NCBI GenBank assembly: GCA_023362775.1
Contig: JALMGJ010000029.1
Coordinates: forward strand, 4,902,268 to 4,966,267
Reading direction: 5' to 3'
Source: Charina bottae
Lineage: Eukaryota > Chordata > Lepidosauria > Squamata > Charinaidae
DNA: 64,000 nucleotides
Of this stretch, positions 11,089 to 21,770 are shown one piece after another. Numbering within the stretch: position 1 is the stretch's first letter; each line of letters opens with the position of its first letter. The notes beneath the pieces were generated by a model. The model had not been told where the DNA came from. It saw only the letters and a program-made list of their open reading frames with translations, and did no database searches. The position numbers were made by a program, and so were the translations under genes.

Positions 11089-11299
11089 AAGGTAATCCAT
11101 ACTTCCTGGGCAGTTACTAGGGACGAGGTCAAGAAAGTCAAGGTGGCAGCCACAACATGTGATCAAAGCCTCACCTCCTTTTTATGAAGGTCACGACACA
11201 TGTAATAAGGGGGTGGGGATGTGATTGCATGGTTGTGGATGCCATCTTGACTTTCTTGACCTCGTCCCTAGTAACTGCCCAGGAAGTATGGATTACCTT
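11089..11299. mobile_element. foldback element with 68-bp arms
   Basis: Arms 11089-11156 and 11232-11299 are reverse complements with about two mismatches, separated by a 75-bp loop. Inner arm words (GTCAAGAAAGTCAAGGTGGC, matching GCCATCTTGACTTTCTTGAC) belong to a family found at 31715, 45339, 46866, 47429, 52868 and 60072. The outer 30 bp (AAGGTAATCCAT, CTGGGCAGTTACTAGGGAC) are not seen in those copies. No coding capacity; the class is unproven. Confidence 0.75.
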
Positions 11300-11395
11300 A
11301 CCACCCCACATACCTCAAAGATAACCTAATTCTTCAGTGAAGGTCTCAGGAGGTATCTATAGCTGAAAAAGCTGGCCTCTACAACTCAGATATTT

Positions 11396-11500
11396 ATGTT
11401 TATTTTACAGTACTTAGAATCTACCCCAATCCGAAAGGACTTTGGGTGGCGTACAACATCAGACAAGGGGAAAATAAAACATAAGACATGATTAGTTCAG
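11396..11500 (-). mobile_element. possible LINE 3' tail remnant
   Basis: TTTATTTTACAGTACTTAGAATC is followed by AGGACTTTGGGTGGCG and an ACAACATCAGACAAGG region. The pattern resembles other minus-strand LINE tails here but is too decayed for a family name. Confidence 0.3.
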
Positions 11501-12479
11501 AATCGGTATCCAAAACTAAAAATCAGCCACAGAAGAAGATGAAATCCAAGACTGCCCACAATCACTCATGTTCTAGCCCTTTTTCTCCTCTGTGATGCAA
11601 AACTATCCTTGGTTCTCGTGGGTCTGGTGTTCCCTTTGTCTGTCAGACTGTTGCCGAATAGATACATCATCGTCCTTTAGATCTTGGTTCCAAGGAGTGA
11701 CCGTGGAACCGGCTGCATAACACTCATCTCTGTTAGTGTCTTGGGTCAGTCCTCCCGTCCGCAACGCAGATCACTGCTGCCTTTGAATTCTGCTTTTTAG
11801 CTTCAGGGCACTTGAAAGTAACAGCCCACTACAATCCGCCAGGTTTATCTCCTGAGAATAAGTACCAGGAGAGGGAAGAAACATGGACAGAGGAAGATTA
11901 TACAGTATGCTAAGAATTCATTAGGCCAGCCAAAGTCGGTTCAATGTGCTAATCGCTTGCTGTCATCGCTGCTACCTGTGGCCTTTCATGTACTGCACTT
12001 CAACAGACTCTGCCTATTAATTAAGGCACATACCTGTACTTCCAGATTTAATTCCTTGGTATTTACTGAAGAAAAAAAGATAGCGATGCCAAGCAATTAT
12101 TCCATTTTCAAATTACTGAAAACCTTCCATCACATGTGATAAAAGGGGAAGCAAGGGGAAAGGCCTTTGTATATTTTCCTAATCTCCAAGCCTTACAATC
12201 ACCAAATATGTATTTATCCAAAGGGAAGACAGCCTTGAATTTAAGGTGTGCTCCTGCAGAGGGAAAATTAGCTGGGGCTGGTATTGACCAGGTCCTTCTG
12301 TAGCAAGGCAACAGTCATCCATGGGATAACATGATCCTTGGCATGTCTGGCTGGGTAAGGTGGTGATGTAGCTCTCAGAGATTTCCTCTCCTGGGTTCTG
12401 GGTCCTGCCTGGATGTCAAGGAAGGAAAAAGGGGTTGGTGATGAGCTTTCAACACAGCTTAAGTGTGACCAGGGTCCCC
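11501..12479. other. gene-free stretch
   Basis: Nothing recognisable. Short frames at 11957-12139 and 12108-12311 look like chance. Confidence 0.4.
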
Positions 12480-12868
12480 ACTCTGGAGCTAGTAGGACAC
12501 GAATGCCTCTGTATTAGATTGGGCTTCAGAGCTGGGATGGAGGTCCTGTTCATGTACCATGTTGCCTTGTAGAATCCCTTCCTGAGCTCTTGGATTGTAT
12601 GGCTGGACTGGCATTGGAGTTTTCCAGTTACTAGTGTTGAGGGGCTTCAATGTCCATGCCCTGGGGGCAGGATCTGGCATTTTCAGAATGTCCTGGCCTC
12701 CATGTCCACCCTGGGCCTGTCCCAGGTGCTCTCTGGCCTGAATCACGTTGAGCTTGTTTTCACCAGAGTGGTTGCTGAGTGATCTGGAGGTGGAAAACCT
12801 GACAGTGGGTCTATTCTTTGGTCTGATCATTTCCTGGTCCAAATTAGATGTGTTGCCTCTCAGGATGC
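12480..12868 (+). pseudogene. decayed L2 LINE endonuclease segment
   Basis: Translated on the plus strand this resembles the end of an L2-type apurinic endonuclease: a GGFNVHA word (equivalent of GDFNIHV), then WPPCPPWACPRCSLA and ITLSLFSPEW, then LLSDLEVENLTVG and a LIISWSKLDV ending that parallels the usual SWSDHFLV. Stops and drift rule out function. The opposite strand has a 137-codon open frame (12489-12902) that is only a shadow. It may belong to the same old L2 copy as 15500-16410, split by later insertions. Confidence 0.65.
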
Positions 12869-12876
12869 TTATAGGG

Positions 12877-13087
12877 TAAAGGTAAAGGTTCCCCCCGCAC
12901 ATTTGTGCAGTTGTGTCCGACTCTAGGGGTCGGTGCTTATTTCCGTTTGTTAGCCGAAGAGCCAGCGTTGTCCGAAGACGCTTCCACAGTCATGTGGCCG
13001 GCATGATACACGCGGAACGCTGTTACCTACCCACCGAAGTGGTACCTATTAATCTACTTGCATTTGCATGCTTTCGAATTGGGTAGG
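12877..13087 (-). mobile_element. Sauria-type tRNA SINE, 5'-truncated
   Basis: From the left it starts with the complement of the TTACCTTTACC end, then CCCCGCACATTTGTGCAG, GTGTCCGACTCTAGG, a TCCGAAGACGCTTCCAC word and TTGCATTTGCATGCTTTCGA. It stops before the tRNA-like head, so it is a 5'-truncated minus-strand copy. Full copies are at 19433, 40205 and 51970. Confidence 0.85.
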
Positions 13088-13461
13088 AAGACCAATTACC
13101 TCTGGATGACTCTGGAAAAAGCAAAGCAGTCATTAAGTGAATCCAATTTTACAACCTTTTTTGCGGTGGTTGTTAAGCGAATCACTGCAGGCATTAAGCA
13201 AACCACGTGGTTGTTAAGCAAATCACACAGTTCCCCATTGATTTTGCTTGCCAGAAGCCAGCTGGGAAGGTCAAAAATGGTGATCACATGACCCCGGGAC
13301 TCTGCGACAGTCATAAACGTGAACTAGTTGCCAAGCACCCAAATCATGATCACGTGATCACGAGGATGCTGCAACGGTCGTGTGAGAACGGGTTGTAAGT
13401 CAGTTTTTCAGCATTGTCTGAACTGTCACTAAAAGAATGGTTGTTAAGTGAGGACTACCTG
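13088..13461. mobile_element. Tigger-like (TcMar) DNA element fragment
   Basis: It is built of repeated GTTGTTAAGCGAATCAC-type words, GGTGATCACATGACCCCGGG, GATCACGTGATCACG and CTGCAACGGTCG, and ends GTGAGGACTACCTG followed by TA. The CAGGTAGTCCT-type terminus next to TA suggests a Tigger/mariner-related element; this repeat is familiar from snakes and other squamates. The left terminus is not preserved. Class assignment is from memory of the terminus and not from a transposase. Confidence 0.55.
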
Positions 13462-13620
13462 TATTGAAAAAACAAAAGTGAATTAGAGGGAACACGCATA
13501 GAAGCCCATATCTGAGCCTACACCGTAGCAATAAGGGAAGCAAAACATTCCTACTTTTCCATGTTAATGATATCAGTCGGGTATCATTCAATTGTCATTC
13601 CCTGTAAGGGAGGGACAACA

Positions 13621-13973
13621 CGGAGTATTTATTATGTCTTTATTTTCCTTATTAAATTTGTATATCAACATATCAACATAATTTTCAAGAACTCCAGGTG
13701 GTTACAATAAAAAATAGTCATGCATAATAATAGTTAAAAGAGCCACAGCAAATGATAAACATTAAATTGAATTAAACTGAGCAAAAACAATCAGAACTGT
13801 AAAACACAGATGGTGTCATCCAATTAATTCCTCAATGCCCTCCAGAAGAGCTCCATTTTAACCATCTTCCAGAAGGCTAGCAAAGAGGGGTTACTCTAAC
13901 TTGGAGAAGACAGGGGAAGACTGGGCCATAGGACTGGTGTCCTTAATGAAAAACAGACCCCCTCACTTTATGA
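13621..13973 (-). mobile_element. old LINE 3' region, left part
   Basis: A TTTATTATGTC tail is followed by CCAGGTGGTTACAATAAAAA, AAAACACAGATGG and CCTCCAGAAGAGCTCCATTT. The last word is typical of minus-strand L2/CR1-group 3' ends in reptiles. The solo LTR at 13979 interrupts it, and similar sequence resumes at 14814. Confidence 0.45.
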
Positions 13974-13978
13974 CCATG

Positions 13979-14808
13979 TGTCAGGATGGAGGTTAGGTCT
14001 GAGGGGGAGGAGGACGAGCCAGTAGTGGATGGTGTAAATTTCGAATTGGGGATTCAGCAGTTGATGGGAGACAACCCAGGGCCAGCCTCTCCTCCACCTA
14101 TCAGCGCGCGCGAAATAAGGTGGGAAAGACAGGCCGAACAGAAGGAGGCACGATTGGTCCATGCAAGGAAACAGCGGGAAAATTGGCGATTTAAAGAGCG
14201 CCAGGACCAGGAACAGGTTGCCGGAGACAACCGTTCACGCTGCTTGCAGACGCCTTCCGTGAATCACGAATCCGCCCAAGACCTCGTGCTCCAGCCTTGC
14301 CTTCCTACCGTGCCAAGCCCCGATCCCAAACCCCGCCTTGCAACTGTGCCAAGTACCGATTCCGAGCCTCGCCTTGCCACCGTGCCGAGCTTCGTCCCCG
14401 AGCCTCACCTCGCCACCACTCCAAACCTCGTGCCTGAGCCCCGTCTTGCTGTCGCGCCAAGCCCCGGTTCCAAGCCTCGCCTTGCTGCCGCTTTGGACTA
14501 CGTGCCCGAGCCTTGCCTTGCTTCCACGCCAAGTTCCGTTGCCGAGCCTTGCCTTGCCGCCGTGCAGCCCTGCGCGCCTCAGCCCTGCTCCGCCGTGGTT
14601 TCGGACCAGGCGCTCGTGACGTGCCTTGTTCCCGGACTTGTCGGTTCACCACGTGGCCTGCTTCCTGCTTACGCTGACCACGTGTGGCCCTGCTCTGTAA
14701 CCAGACCACATGCTAGTGATTAATCTGTGTGGAGATTTATTGTGTGTTTTGTCAATAAAAGATTGCTATATCACCGCTTCCTGTGTTGGCCTTAGTCGGA
14801 AGAGGACA
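13979..14808 (+). mobile_element. solo LTR with 36-bp internal repeats
   Basis: The segment begins TGTCAGG and ends GAGGACA, the TG...CA ends of a long terminal repeat, and is bracketed by a perfect 5-bp duplication CCATG (13974-13978 and 14809-14813). A polyadenylation signal AATAAA lies at 14754-14759, 50 bp from the end. No second LTR or gag-pol frame is nearby, so this is a solo LTR left by recombination; a 5-bp duplication fits Gypsy-group or some endogenous retroviral elements. A 245-codon frame (13986-14723) covers it; from 14311 to about 14598 it is eight 36-bp repeats giving Pro-rich 12-residue units (pattern PS..PEPRLA). The ATG lies 8 bp inside the LTR. I treat the frame as non-genic or as an LTR-borne oddity. 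Confidence 0.88.
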
Positions 14809-14813
14809 CCATG

Positions 14814-15400
14814 GGAAGCCACCAGTAGCCTTTTTCCAGGAAGAGCATAATGGGTGGGTCAGTTCTGGTTGGAGAAGGCAATCCTTGGACCTAGGCCCTA
14901 AGCTATATAGTGCTTTAAAAGGCGAAAACCAGGACTTTGAATTATGCCTAGAAACCTACTGGAAACCAAGGGTGAACCTGTAACATAGGTGTAATATGGT
15001 CCCAATGACAAGTCTCAGCCAATAATGGAGCTGCTGCACTCTGTACTAACTGCAGTTTGTGAGTGGTCTTCAAGGGCAGCCCACGTAGTAGTCCAATGTA
15101 GCAGTCCATCAAGAAGTGATTCCTGCCACCTGGTCACTGTGATGCTCCTGACAGCATTTTGCTGATAGAGACTGCCCTTCCCCAACAGTTTCTGTCCATC
15201 CCATCCAATCTGATCAACTAGTAGAAAGGCAGGCATTCTCTGTATCAGCTCCCCTCCTTCGGAATAGCCTGAAACAAGGACAGTGCCTACACATTCCTGA
15301 CCTTCTAGAAGCAGGTGAAAGCATGGCCTTTCCAGAAGGTCTTTGGGGATTAATTATAACCAGCGGTGCCACACTGATGGCTAACTTAATTTTAGCTATT
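14814..15400. mobile_element. old LINE 3' region, right part
   Basis: After the LTR, the plus strand shows TATATAGTGCTTTAAAAGGC, AAACCAGGACTTTGAATT, GAGCTGCTGCACTCTGTAC and TCTTCAAGGGCAGCCCACG, a minus-strand LINE pattern widespread in squamates. Near 15290-15350 a plus-strand L2 C-terminal-like segment (CCTGACCTTCTAGAAGCAGG) follows. No intact frame. Confidence 0.5.
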
Positions 15401-15499
15401 TTCTTAGTATTCAACTTGAAAACTGGATTATTAATTTTATCATTTAGTGGAGCTCAACTTGAAGCTGCCTGGAAGTCTGTGATAATTTAATCACATATA

Positions 15500-16410
15500 A
15501 ATTCACCAGAATCCTCCTGAACAGAATCTGAAAAGGTGGCTGGGGTGGGTGTAACCTGGGATTCCAGCGTGTGAACTCCGACGAAGGGGAAGGTGTGTCT
15601 GCTGGCAAGAGCTCTCACCTGTACTTTGGTTCTTCTTTGGGCACCTTCTTTGGAAGGTGTGAGTTGCTGGGACTGGGAAGTTGTCAGTGCCTTTCTGGTA
15701 GAGGAGGTTGTTCAAGATAGTCCTGGTGCACCCCCTTCCCTTGGATTATTATTGGATGACTATTTCTACCCTCCCATCTTCCCTTTTTGGAGAAGGGAGT
15801 GACCTAGTGGAAACAGATTATCTAGAGCCCTTTCAATCAGGGGACCGAGACAGCTTTGATTACTCTGGTGGGTGACCTTTGTCAGACCTGGATGGTGGAG
15901 TATACTTCTCTTGGTCCTACTTGACCTTTCAGCAGCCTTTGGTAGCATTATCCATGATATCCTTTTGGATCACCTGTGAGGACTGAGGATTAGAAGCACT
16001 GTTTTATGCTGCTTCTGCTCCCTTCTAAGTGGGTAGTTCCTTCAGTGAAAGTGGGAGGAAAGGTTGGCCAAGAGGGATTGAATACCTCATCCTTGCTATT
16101 TAACATCTATATGAGGCCACAGCCATTCACAACGCTGTGCCGTCAAAGTCTTGACTCAGTGCTTGGAAGCTGAGACAGTCTGGGTGGGGTGCAACAAGTT
16201 GAAAATGAGCACAAACAAGATGGCATGTCTTTTTGTCCAGGGATCATCTGTCTGCTCAAGTGGTTACTCTGGGCAGAGTGGCATTCCTCCAGAATGAGCA
16301 GATCCAACCAGATTCATGGCCATTCCTTGAAAGGCCAGAGGGACTTTCACCCATCTTTAGCTGTTGCACTAAGCACTAACCTTACCCGCAGCAAGAGGAC
16401 CTGGCGATGG
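15500..16410 (+). pseudogene. decayed L2 LINE reverse transcriptase
   Basis: Plus-strand translation in shifting frames gives GRDSFDYSGG, then LLDLSAAFGSIIHDILLDHL (the L2 LLDLSAAFD motif with the catalytic Asp changed) near 15920-15975, and FNIYMRP-like sequence near 16100-16115. Multiple stops and frameshifts are present. This covers the start of the RT palm; the YADD box is not recognisable. Confidence 0.75.
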
Positions 16411-17276
16411 TAACTCATGCCATCATCACTACTCATGATGCCAGCTTTATGAGGTAGACCAGGCAGGAAACACAACCAGATGAGCTAATTCTACTTTATT
16501 GTAAAGCTACATTAACAGAATCTTGCAAGTCTGAAAGTACATGTCTCCCCCTGTCTCCTTTACAGCCCCAAAAACTAGGGTGGGTCCCTTCTGAGCCTCT
16601 TGCCCCGTCCATATTCCTGCTGCAGGCTAAGCTGCCTGTTATCTGACCATTCCCTTGGCTGCATCTCATTGCCCTCTCTCCCAAAGTCATTCCCACACAC
16701 CATTACACATACAGACTATTGCAGGGCACTAGATGGAAAAAAACTCAATTGCCTCTATTACCAGTCTCAAAAAAATAAAATAAGGCAGCCTTCTCTTTCT
16801 CAGGATGAATTAATTTGCTGAAAAAATTCATAATGCTTCTATAAATGGCATTTGCACAAATCCAGCATTCCCACATCGTTCTGCAGCTCAGACTCAACAT
16901 GAGAGAATCATTTTGCTGGATCTGTGAAACATCCCACCTCCTGGTTCTTCCGTTCTCTCCCTCCCTGTTAAGCCAAGGTGCCCCAGTGCCAGGCCACCAC
17001 TTTCCTACGTGGTGTGACTGTTTTCCTGAGGTGAAAACATGCTTGGTGGGGCCAAAACATAACAATTGAGGAGACTGGAAGCTGAGTTTTGCATCATTCT
17101 GCTGGAGCACTGGATACGGAGCCCTCCAAAAAATATATACTTGTGGGGCAGTGTACAATGCTACTGAGGGTTTGGGGTGGGGGTTAAAGCCAGAGGCTGT
17201 GAGGAAGTATCTTTCACCTTCCTTTGGGGTAAAGTCAGAACTTCCATTTCCAGCCAAAACCCACTTTTCTGATTTA
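16411..17276. other. gene-free stretch, possible LTR-like end
   Basis: On the minus strand an ACAATAAAG signal (near 16494-16502) is followed by GTAGAATTAGCTCATCTGG and ends around AAAGCTGGCA, reminiscent of an LTR 3' end, but I found no TG start or target duplication. The 170-codon minus frame (16745-17257) has no recognisable domain. Confidence 0.3.
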
Positions 17277-17284
17277 CCTTAGAC

Positions 17285-17404
17285 CAGCGTTTCTCAACCT
17301 TGGCAACTTTTAGATGTGTGGACTTCAACTCCCAGCATGCTGGCTGGGGAATTCTGGGAGTTGAAGTCCATACATCTTAAAGTTGCCAAGGTTGAAAAAC
17401 ACTG
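17285..17404. mobile_element. palindromic hAT miniature element with perfect target duplication
   Basis: Terminus CAGCGTTTCTCAACCTTGGC pairs with GCCAAGGTTGAAAAACACTG. The arms meet at CCCAGCATGCTGGCTGGGG. It is flanked by CCTTAGAC on both sides (17277-17284 and 17405-17412), a perfect 8-bp duplication. This copy fixes the family as hAT. Confidence 0.95.
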
Positions 17405-17412
17405 CCTTAGAC

Positions 17413-18610
17413 AATCAGCATCCATTACTATTAGAAAGCTCTGTCCCGGGGGTCCCTCTGGGCTTCCTAAAAACTGCTAATCATCTCCATCCTTAAATTG
17501 GAAGGCCTCCAGGTTTTCCTAGTAAGGTTTCAATGCCATGTAAATCAAACTCTGCTCTCCATCTTGGAACCTGGCCCAGGCCTTCTTCATAGTTCTTTGT
17601 TAAATCCCTCCTTTGTCAAAAGCCTTTTAAGATGAATGGAGCTTGTTCTGGAAGCTCATCCTGTTCGCGTCCGATCCCACGTTCAGAAAATGCCCTCGGG
17701 TGGTCCCTGTAACAACTGAGACCAGAGGAAGGGAAGCTCTTCCCAGGCTCTTGGATCAAACTAAGATGCTAGTTTCAGATGAATTGTGTTTGCTTAATAA
17801 GAAACAGATTGTTTCAAATAGATGGCACTTCAAAGGCCATTGGGTGCATGGAGATCATTACAAGCTAAAGAGGTGGGAAGATGCCTGCCAATGTTCTTAA
17901 AATATACAAAGCTGTGATCATGAGTGCCTTGCTGTTGGACTAACTTTCCTGACCCAATCTTTTCTACCCCGCCCCACTAAAGACCATTAGTGGGCAACTA
18001 GTACCACTGAATGGAGCGGAGCGTATAACAGCAAAGAAACATACACACACAGAAAGGAGTTTTTATCTTAATAACATTAATGAGCATGCTAGAGAGATAT
18101 AGGTTTTTGATCTTCAGCACATAGCCCACCCAAGCATAAAGAATTACACACTTAGACAACGTAGGTTAAAAAAAGAGTTCTTACTGTTTATTTGGTCCAG
18201 TTACATTTTCGTTCAGGAAAGATGACTTCTTGTTCTTCTTTTGTCCCTAAACTTAATTTACCCTCACCCCTCATTGCTGGTGAAGGCTGCATGGAGAAAA
18301 GGGGGAAATTCTGGAGTTGAGGCCTAGCACATGGCCTCTCCATGGAAGGACCAGCAGCCGCATGGTCCTTCTTCTCCGGTGGAAGAAAGCAGAGAGAGAG
18401 AGAAAGAGGAAGTGGGAGGGGCAACAAGCAGCTTCTTCCAGAAGCACATAGAGTTTGCCTTCTAGAGCAATCACTCATATGCTAATGAGGCATGCTGATT
18501 TTCTGGAACCTCCAATACCCACAAACCAGCGCTCCCAGGAAACCACACTCCCATTAGAAGTGCCTGTTTGCAATGTCTTGATCTGCAGAAATTCTCCATA
18601 AGTTTGCACT
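17413..18610. other. gene-free stretch
   Basis: No recognised repeat. A GA-rich run lies near 18393-18410. Frames at 17643-17900 and 18188-18478 show no domain. Confidence 0.4.
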
Positions 18611-18690
18611 GTGATTTATTCATTCATTCACTCATTCAATTTGTATAGCTGCCCATCTCACATATGTGACTGGGTGGCTCACAACTATTA
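18611..18690 (-). repeat. L2-type LINE 3' tail
   Basis: A degenerate ATTC tail is followed by AATTTGTATAGCTGCCCATC, TCACATATGTGACTGGGTGG and CTCACAACTATTAAAA, the complement of the usual L2 tail hairpin. Confidence 0.5.
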
Positions 18691-18786
18691 AAAGTGATGT
18701 CCAATTTTGAAACCAACTTAAATGATTCTGTAAAGCCATTCACCCTTTCAAGGCATAGCAATGAGCTTGTTCTTCATTTCAGGATC

Positions 18787-18830
18787 CGTGTGTGTGAGTG
18801 TGTGTATGCATGTGTGTGTGCACATGCACA
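18787..18830. repeat. imperfect (TG)n tract
   Basis: Alternating purine-pyrimidine run GTGTGTGTGAGTGTGTGTAT and a GTGTGTGTGCACATGCACA continuation. Confidence 0.85.
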
Positions 18831-18976
18831 AGGGGGGCTCAGAAATGAGGGAATTCATATGCTTCTTGCCATTCATTAATATTCAATTCTGTTTGTTAGT
18901 TAAGTTAATATTATAGACATCAAACAATCCCTATGAATGACTAAAATAGTGTCATTATGAGCAACATTAATTACTG

Positions 18977-18977
18977 T

Positions 18978-19037
<60 letters not shown>

Positions 19038-19039
19038 TC
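18977..19039. repeat. (TTTC)n microsatellite
   Basis: About 16 uninterrupted TTTC units, a pure polypurine-polypyrimidine run. Confidence 0.98.
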
Positions 19040-19300
19040 ATGATACTGCAGTTCAGACAATTCTTCTTGGATTTTATAAACTCATATAAAATGCAAAGCA
19101 ATTCAGTAATAGGTCTGAGACATTAATATTCTTTTTAAAAGGGTATTATGTTGCACTGAGGAAATGTTTTATTCATATGAGTGAGAAATAAACAAAATAA
19201 CGTGCATTGTCACTCTTCAGTCCTGGGCTTTTCCATTTTTCATAATTCATTGTGATTTGATTTCATTAGACACTAAAATGGGAACTTTAGTAGAAAATAT

Positions 19301-19394
19301 GATTATTGAATGGAGGCGAGCCACATGTCCTCCTTTACCAAGCACACTTCAGTTCAGTCTAGCTTAAAGATCTAAAACTGTAGTAAAGGCAAAT
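19301..19394. repeat. 94-bp direct repeat, copy A
   Basis: It matches 20208-20301 with one difference (C at the CAAGCACAC word, T in copy B). The copies start 907 bp apart and enclose a SINE. Neither looks like a known mobile family. Confidence 0.9.
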
Positions 19395-19432
19395 GGCCAG
19401 AGCCTTGAAGCCACCCACCAACAGTACCACTA

Positions 19433-19745
19433 AGGTAAAGGTTCCCCCCACACATTTGTGCAGTCGTGTCCGACTCTAGGGGCCAGTACTCATCTCCGTT
19501 TGTTAGCCAAAGAGCCAGCGCTGTCCAAAGACGCTTCCACGGTCATGTGGCCACATGATGCACGTGGAATGCTGTTACCTATTCATCTACTTACATTTGA
19601 ATGCTTTCGAATTGCTAGGTTGGCAAGAGCTGGAGCTAGTGCAGGAGCTCACTCCACACGCAGGGCTAGGGATTCGAACCTCCGAACTTGCGATCTTCTG
19701 ATCGACAAGCCTGGCATCTTACCCGCTGAGCCACCACGCCCCTAG
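19433..19745 (-). mobile_element. complete Sauria-type tRNA SINE
   Basis: On the minus strand it runs from CTAGGGGCGTGGTGGCTCAG (A-box region) through the B-box-like GGTTCGAATCCC and CTAGCAATTCGAAAGC to TTACCTTTACC-type sequence at the left end. It is flanked by a perfect 12-bp duplication ACAGTACCACTA (19421-19432 and 19746-19757), so it inserted inside the region between the two 94-bp repeats. Confidence 0.95.
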
Positions 19746-20207
19746 ACAGTACCACTAGATGGCAGCAAACAGACTGTAGCTCTTCTGCCATCTAATGATT
19801 GCCCAAACTTGGACAAGAGACCAAGCACCTAGTCATGTGGTCAGGTTATGAAATGAAGTTCTCCTTTGAGCCAAGACAAATATGGTTTGTCTTTGCCTCC
19901 TTCCAAGATAATCTGCAGCCCTGGAGGTCTCTCATCCAAGGATTGTCACTACTGTACAGTCCTTAAGTTCCCAATTCAGAGAAGGTCGGCCAGGTACTAC
20001 CCTCAGTTAGATTGTGCTTCTATTTACAGCATAAGGCACATTTGTTTTTCAGAGAACAATGTGTAAACATGTGTAAATGGCCACCATTAATATCAGTAAC
20101 TGATTTATGGGGCTAAAAGGTAGAGAAGTCTCAATGAAGACATCTCTACTCTTTTCCCACTCCACCTGGCTAGCTTTGCCTTCGGTTTCATGTTTCAAGG
20201 AACTGTT

Positions 20208-20301
20208 GATTATTGAATGGAGGCGAGCCACATGTCCTCCTTTACCAAGTACACTTCAGTTCAGTCTAGCTTAAAGATCTAAAACTGTAGTAAAGGCAAA
20301 T
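20208..20301. repeat. 94-bp direct repeat, copy B
   Basis: Partner of 19301-19394, same orientation. A second, more diverged pair (TGGCCACCATTAA... near 20077 and near 20973, about 90 bp) lies in the same area, so more than one duplication event is likely. Confidence 0.9.
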
Positions 20302-21266
20302 TTATTTGTCTGTTCCTTATTTAGAAATCGAGTTGGGGTCATTTTCAAGTTAACAAGTAATGTAGTGATGCTTTTTTGTGGTGTTGATTTGTTTTTATTT
20401 TGGCCTTAGGGCTGGTCCAGGAAAGCCACTGGCAACAGTGGTCACCTTCCAGGGCTCTGGAAATCGTCATGTTTTCTTTCCTGAAAAAACATAGTGCTGA
20501 GTTGCATAGTGCATAGTTGCACTAAGGTAGGTGCTATAACTAATGAATCTTCTTTGCAGATCCAGAACTTCACCTTCCCACAGGTAGAAAGGAGATCAAG
20601 CATTTTGCAGCAAAGAACATCCAGGCTTATAAAAGCTTGGTTCATCGTAAGGAGGTCTTTCTCAAAACATTGGCTGCCTACTGGTTGTCATCATGATGCC
20701 TGCTTATAGCAGGCCTGCAGCCAAAAAAAAAAGGTGAATTTTGATCTGCAATACATTGATTTCCACACAATGATCATGAATGACAAGCCTCTACTCACCG
20801 TTTCAAGGAATAACCAAAAATATTCAAGAAGAAGAGATGCCCCACAAACCACAAAAAAATAACTTTAATTTAACCTACCATCCATTTATCAGTTGCATGA
20901 GGTTATATTGCTATCCTGTTCTGTTGTTTATTTTTAACACTGCATTTCAAAATGATTAATAAACTACAATTAATGGCCACCATTAAATGCACCAACATCA
21001 GTAAATGAATTATGGGGCTAAAAGTTAGAAAAATGTCAATGAAGAAGCCCCTACAGTTTCCCACCAATCCCCCATCCCAATAGGGAAGCATTCAGATTAA
21101 GTTACTCGTGAGAAGCAGTCCTAAAATTAATAAGATAATTAATCAGAATGACTAAGTCCCATTAATTTTAATAGGATGCAATAAAAACTTAGTCTGAATT
21201 CTGTCCATGCATTTTAAAAACAACTTGTAAAGAGAGATAGTATCTAAATACATTAAATAAATAAAT
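20302..21266. other. gene-free AT-rich stretch
   Basis: It contains the second member of the diverged GGCCACCATTAA pair at about 20971-21070. No coding sequence seen. Confidence 0.4.
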
Positions 21267-21767
21267 GTAGTATATATGTCTCTGCTCTTAACTATTTTAT
21301 CGAGATTTGTCATTGCTCTCCTCCCAAGAAGTAAACGTCTTCTGATTTCCTGGCTGCAGTCAGTGTCTGCAGTAATCTTTGCGTCTAGAAATACAAAGTC
21401 TGTCACTGCCTCCACGTTTTCTCCCTCTATTTGCCAGTTATCAATCAAGCTGGTTGCCATAATCTTGTTGTTGTTTTTTTGAGGTTTAACTGCAACCCAG
21501 CTTTTGCACTTTTTTCTTTCACCTTTCTCATAAGGCTCCTCAGCTCCTCCTCACTTCCAGCCATCAGAGAACATGCTGATGCTAGGGAAAGTGGAAGGCA
21601 AAAGGAAGAGGGGCCGACCAAGGGCAAGATGGATGGATGATATTCTGGAGGTGATGGACTCGACCGTGGGGGAGCTGGGGGTGGCGACGGCCGACAGAAA
21701 GCTCTGATGTGGGCTGGTCCATGAAGTCACAAAGAGTCGGAAGTGACTGAACAAATAAACAACAAAA
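21267..21767. mobile_element. BovB (RTE) LINE, 5'-inverted insertion
   Basis: 21267 to about 21568 is BovB reverse-transcriptase sequence on the minus strand, matching 27391 to about 27671 of the full-length copy. About 21569-21767 is the BovB 3' end on the plus strand, including KRKRGRPRARWMDDILEV and the terminal ACAAATAAACAACAAAA. The two parts point at each other, and roughly 280 bp that should lie between them are missing. This is the signature of twin priming. Possible flanks (agtatat, agtacat) are too short to call a target duplication. Confidence 0.85.
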
Positions 21768-21770
21768 GTA

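Noticed and set aside
12489..12902. 137-codon minus-strand gene
   Set aside because: The plus strand here reads as decayed L2 endonuclease, so the minus frame is a shadow.
13986..14723. 245-codon Pro-rich protein gene
   Set aside because: It lies wholly between the two ends of a solo LTR with a target duplication; treated as part of the LTR.
16745..17257. 170-codon minus-strand gene
   Set aside because: No recognisable domain, splice context or codon pattern; probably chance.
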